Of a DNA stretch of 64,000 bases, positions 63,996-64,000 are shown in pieces. The stretch's first letter is position 1, and each line of letters begins with the position of its first letter. The stretch is from Pseudodesulfovibrio alkaliphilus (GTDB lineage: Bacteria > Desulfobacterota > Desulfovibrionia > Desulfovibrionales > Desulfovibrionaceae). The stretch covers positions 238,887 through 302,886 of the forward strand of contig NZ_WODC01000004.1 in the NCBI RefSeq assembly GCF_009729555.1. Direction: 5' to 3'. The notes below the pieces were generated by a model. That model saw only the letters and a program-made list of their open reading frames with translations. It did no database searches and was not told the DNA's origin. A program made the translations under genes and the position numbers.

Positions 63996-64000
63996 TTATT
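63961..64000 (+). CDS. Start of an unidentified element gene, possibly a tyrosine integrase
   Basis: Thirteen codons run to the window edge, opening MAIRQKGPRLGDY, with a strong GGAGG 5 bases before the ATG. Phage-type integrases of related bacteria often begin MAIRQ- or similar, and an integrase gene beside an att site would be expected. Thirteen residues are not enough to identify it. Confidence 0.35.
   Translation, partial: MAIRQKGPRLGDY

Larger units (their letters stand above)
63598..64000. mobile_element. Left end of an integrated element (continues beyond the window)
   Basis: From the tRNA-Glu fragment outward the DNA changes character: AT-rich stretches and promoter-like sequence replace the high-GC pattern seen elsewhere. 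Bases 63610-63715 carry several GCCAC(G) repeats near the junction, which may be integrase arm sites. The last 40 bases begin a gene with a strong RBS. The 63598-63815 part has no convincing gene. Confidence 0.65.

Overview
The window comes from a high-GC Gram-negative bacterium, most likely a sulfate-reducing deltaproteobacterium of the Desulfovibrio/Pseudodesulfovibrio group. This is inferred from gene content and protein style: hybrid cluster protein with an HcpR-like site, bacteriohemerythrin, iron-containing alcohol dehydrogenase, nickel-pincer cofactor genes, an NfeD/slipin pair, and many hybrid sensor kinases and c-di-GMP proteins. No database search was possible, so all family names rest on motifs recognised by eye.

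Layout. 1-4.1 kb: the end of coaBC, an unknown conserved protein, nfeD-slipin and a nucleotide-sugar epimerase. 4.3-6.7 kb: the chromosome partition locus, with two parS palindromes, parA, an antisense zinc-ribbon gene and parB. 6.9-10.1 kb: heptose-7-phosphate kinase, a phosphofructokinase, and a small hypothetical/HTH pair. 10.6-15.5 kb: a MarR regulator divergent from an overlapping five-gene run (larE, larB, a short larC, a DUF3431 gene and a MacB-type permease). 15.5-21.6 kb: two TetR regulators, the second heading an RND efflux pair. 21.8-26 kb: a VOC-KdsC fusion, a DisA_N (diadenylate cyclase)-like protein, small membrane proteins and a degenerate HD-GYP protein. 26-40 kb: mostly minus-strand signalling genes (membrane-anchored sensor, GGDEF, HD-GYP, three histidine kinases), with a solute-binding protein and an iron alcohol dehydrogenase. 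40-47 kb: hcp, a tandem nitroreductase, and an HD-GYP / PDE-like HD / EAL-HDOD operon. 47-55.4 kb: murI, a universal stress protein with an SLC13 carrier, an IlvN-like ACT protein with phosphotransbutyrylase and butyrate kinase, then cheR and an HDOD protein. 55.5-63.3 kb: small unknown genes, a cereblon-type CULT protein, a divergent LysE/ArgP pair, fumC, two membrane proteins, a class II photolyase and a hemerythrin.

At the right edge a 45-nt tRNA-Glu 3' fragment followed by lower-GC DNA and the first codons of a possible integrase marks the end of an integrated element that continues beyond the window.

How the genes work together. Second-messenger signalling dominates: one GGDEF, three HD-GYP proteins (one degenerate), an EAL-HDOD, an HDOD, a PDE-like HD protein and a DisA_N-type protein lie within about 33 kb. 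The least ordinary items are the DisA_N / degenerate HD-GYP module, the LarC that lacks its second half, the CULT protein, the VOC-KdsC fusion and the tRNA attachment site.
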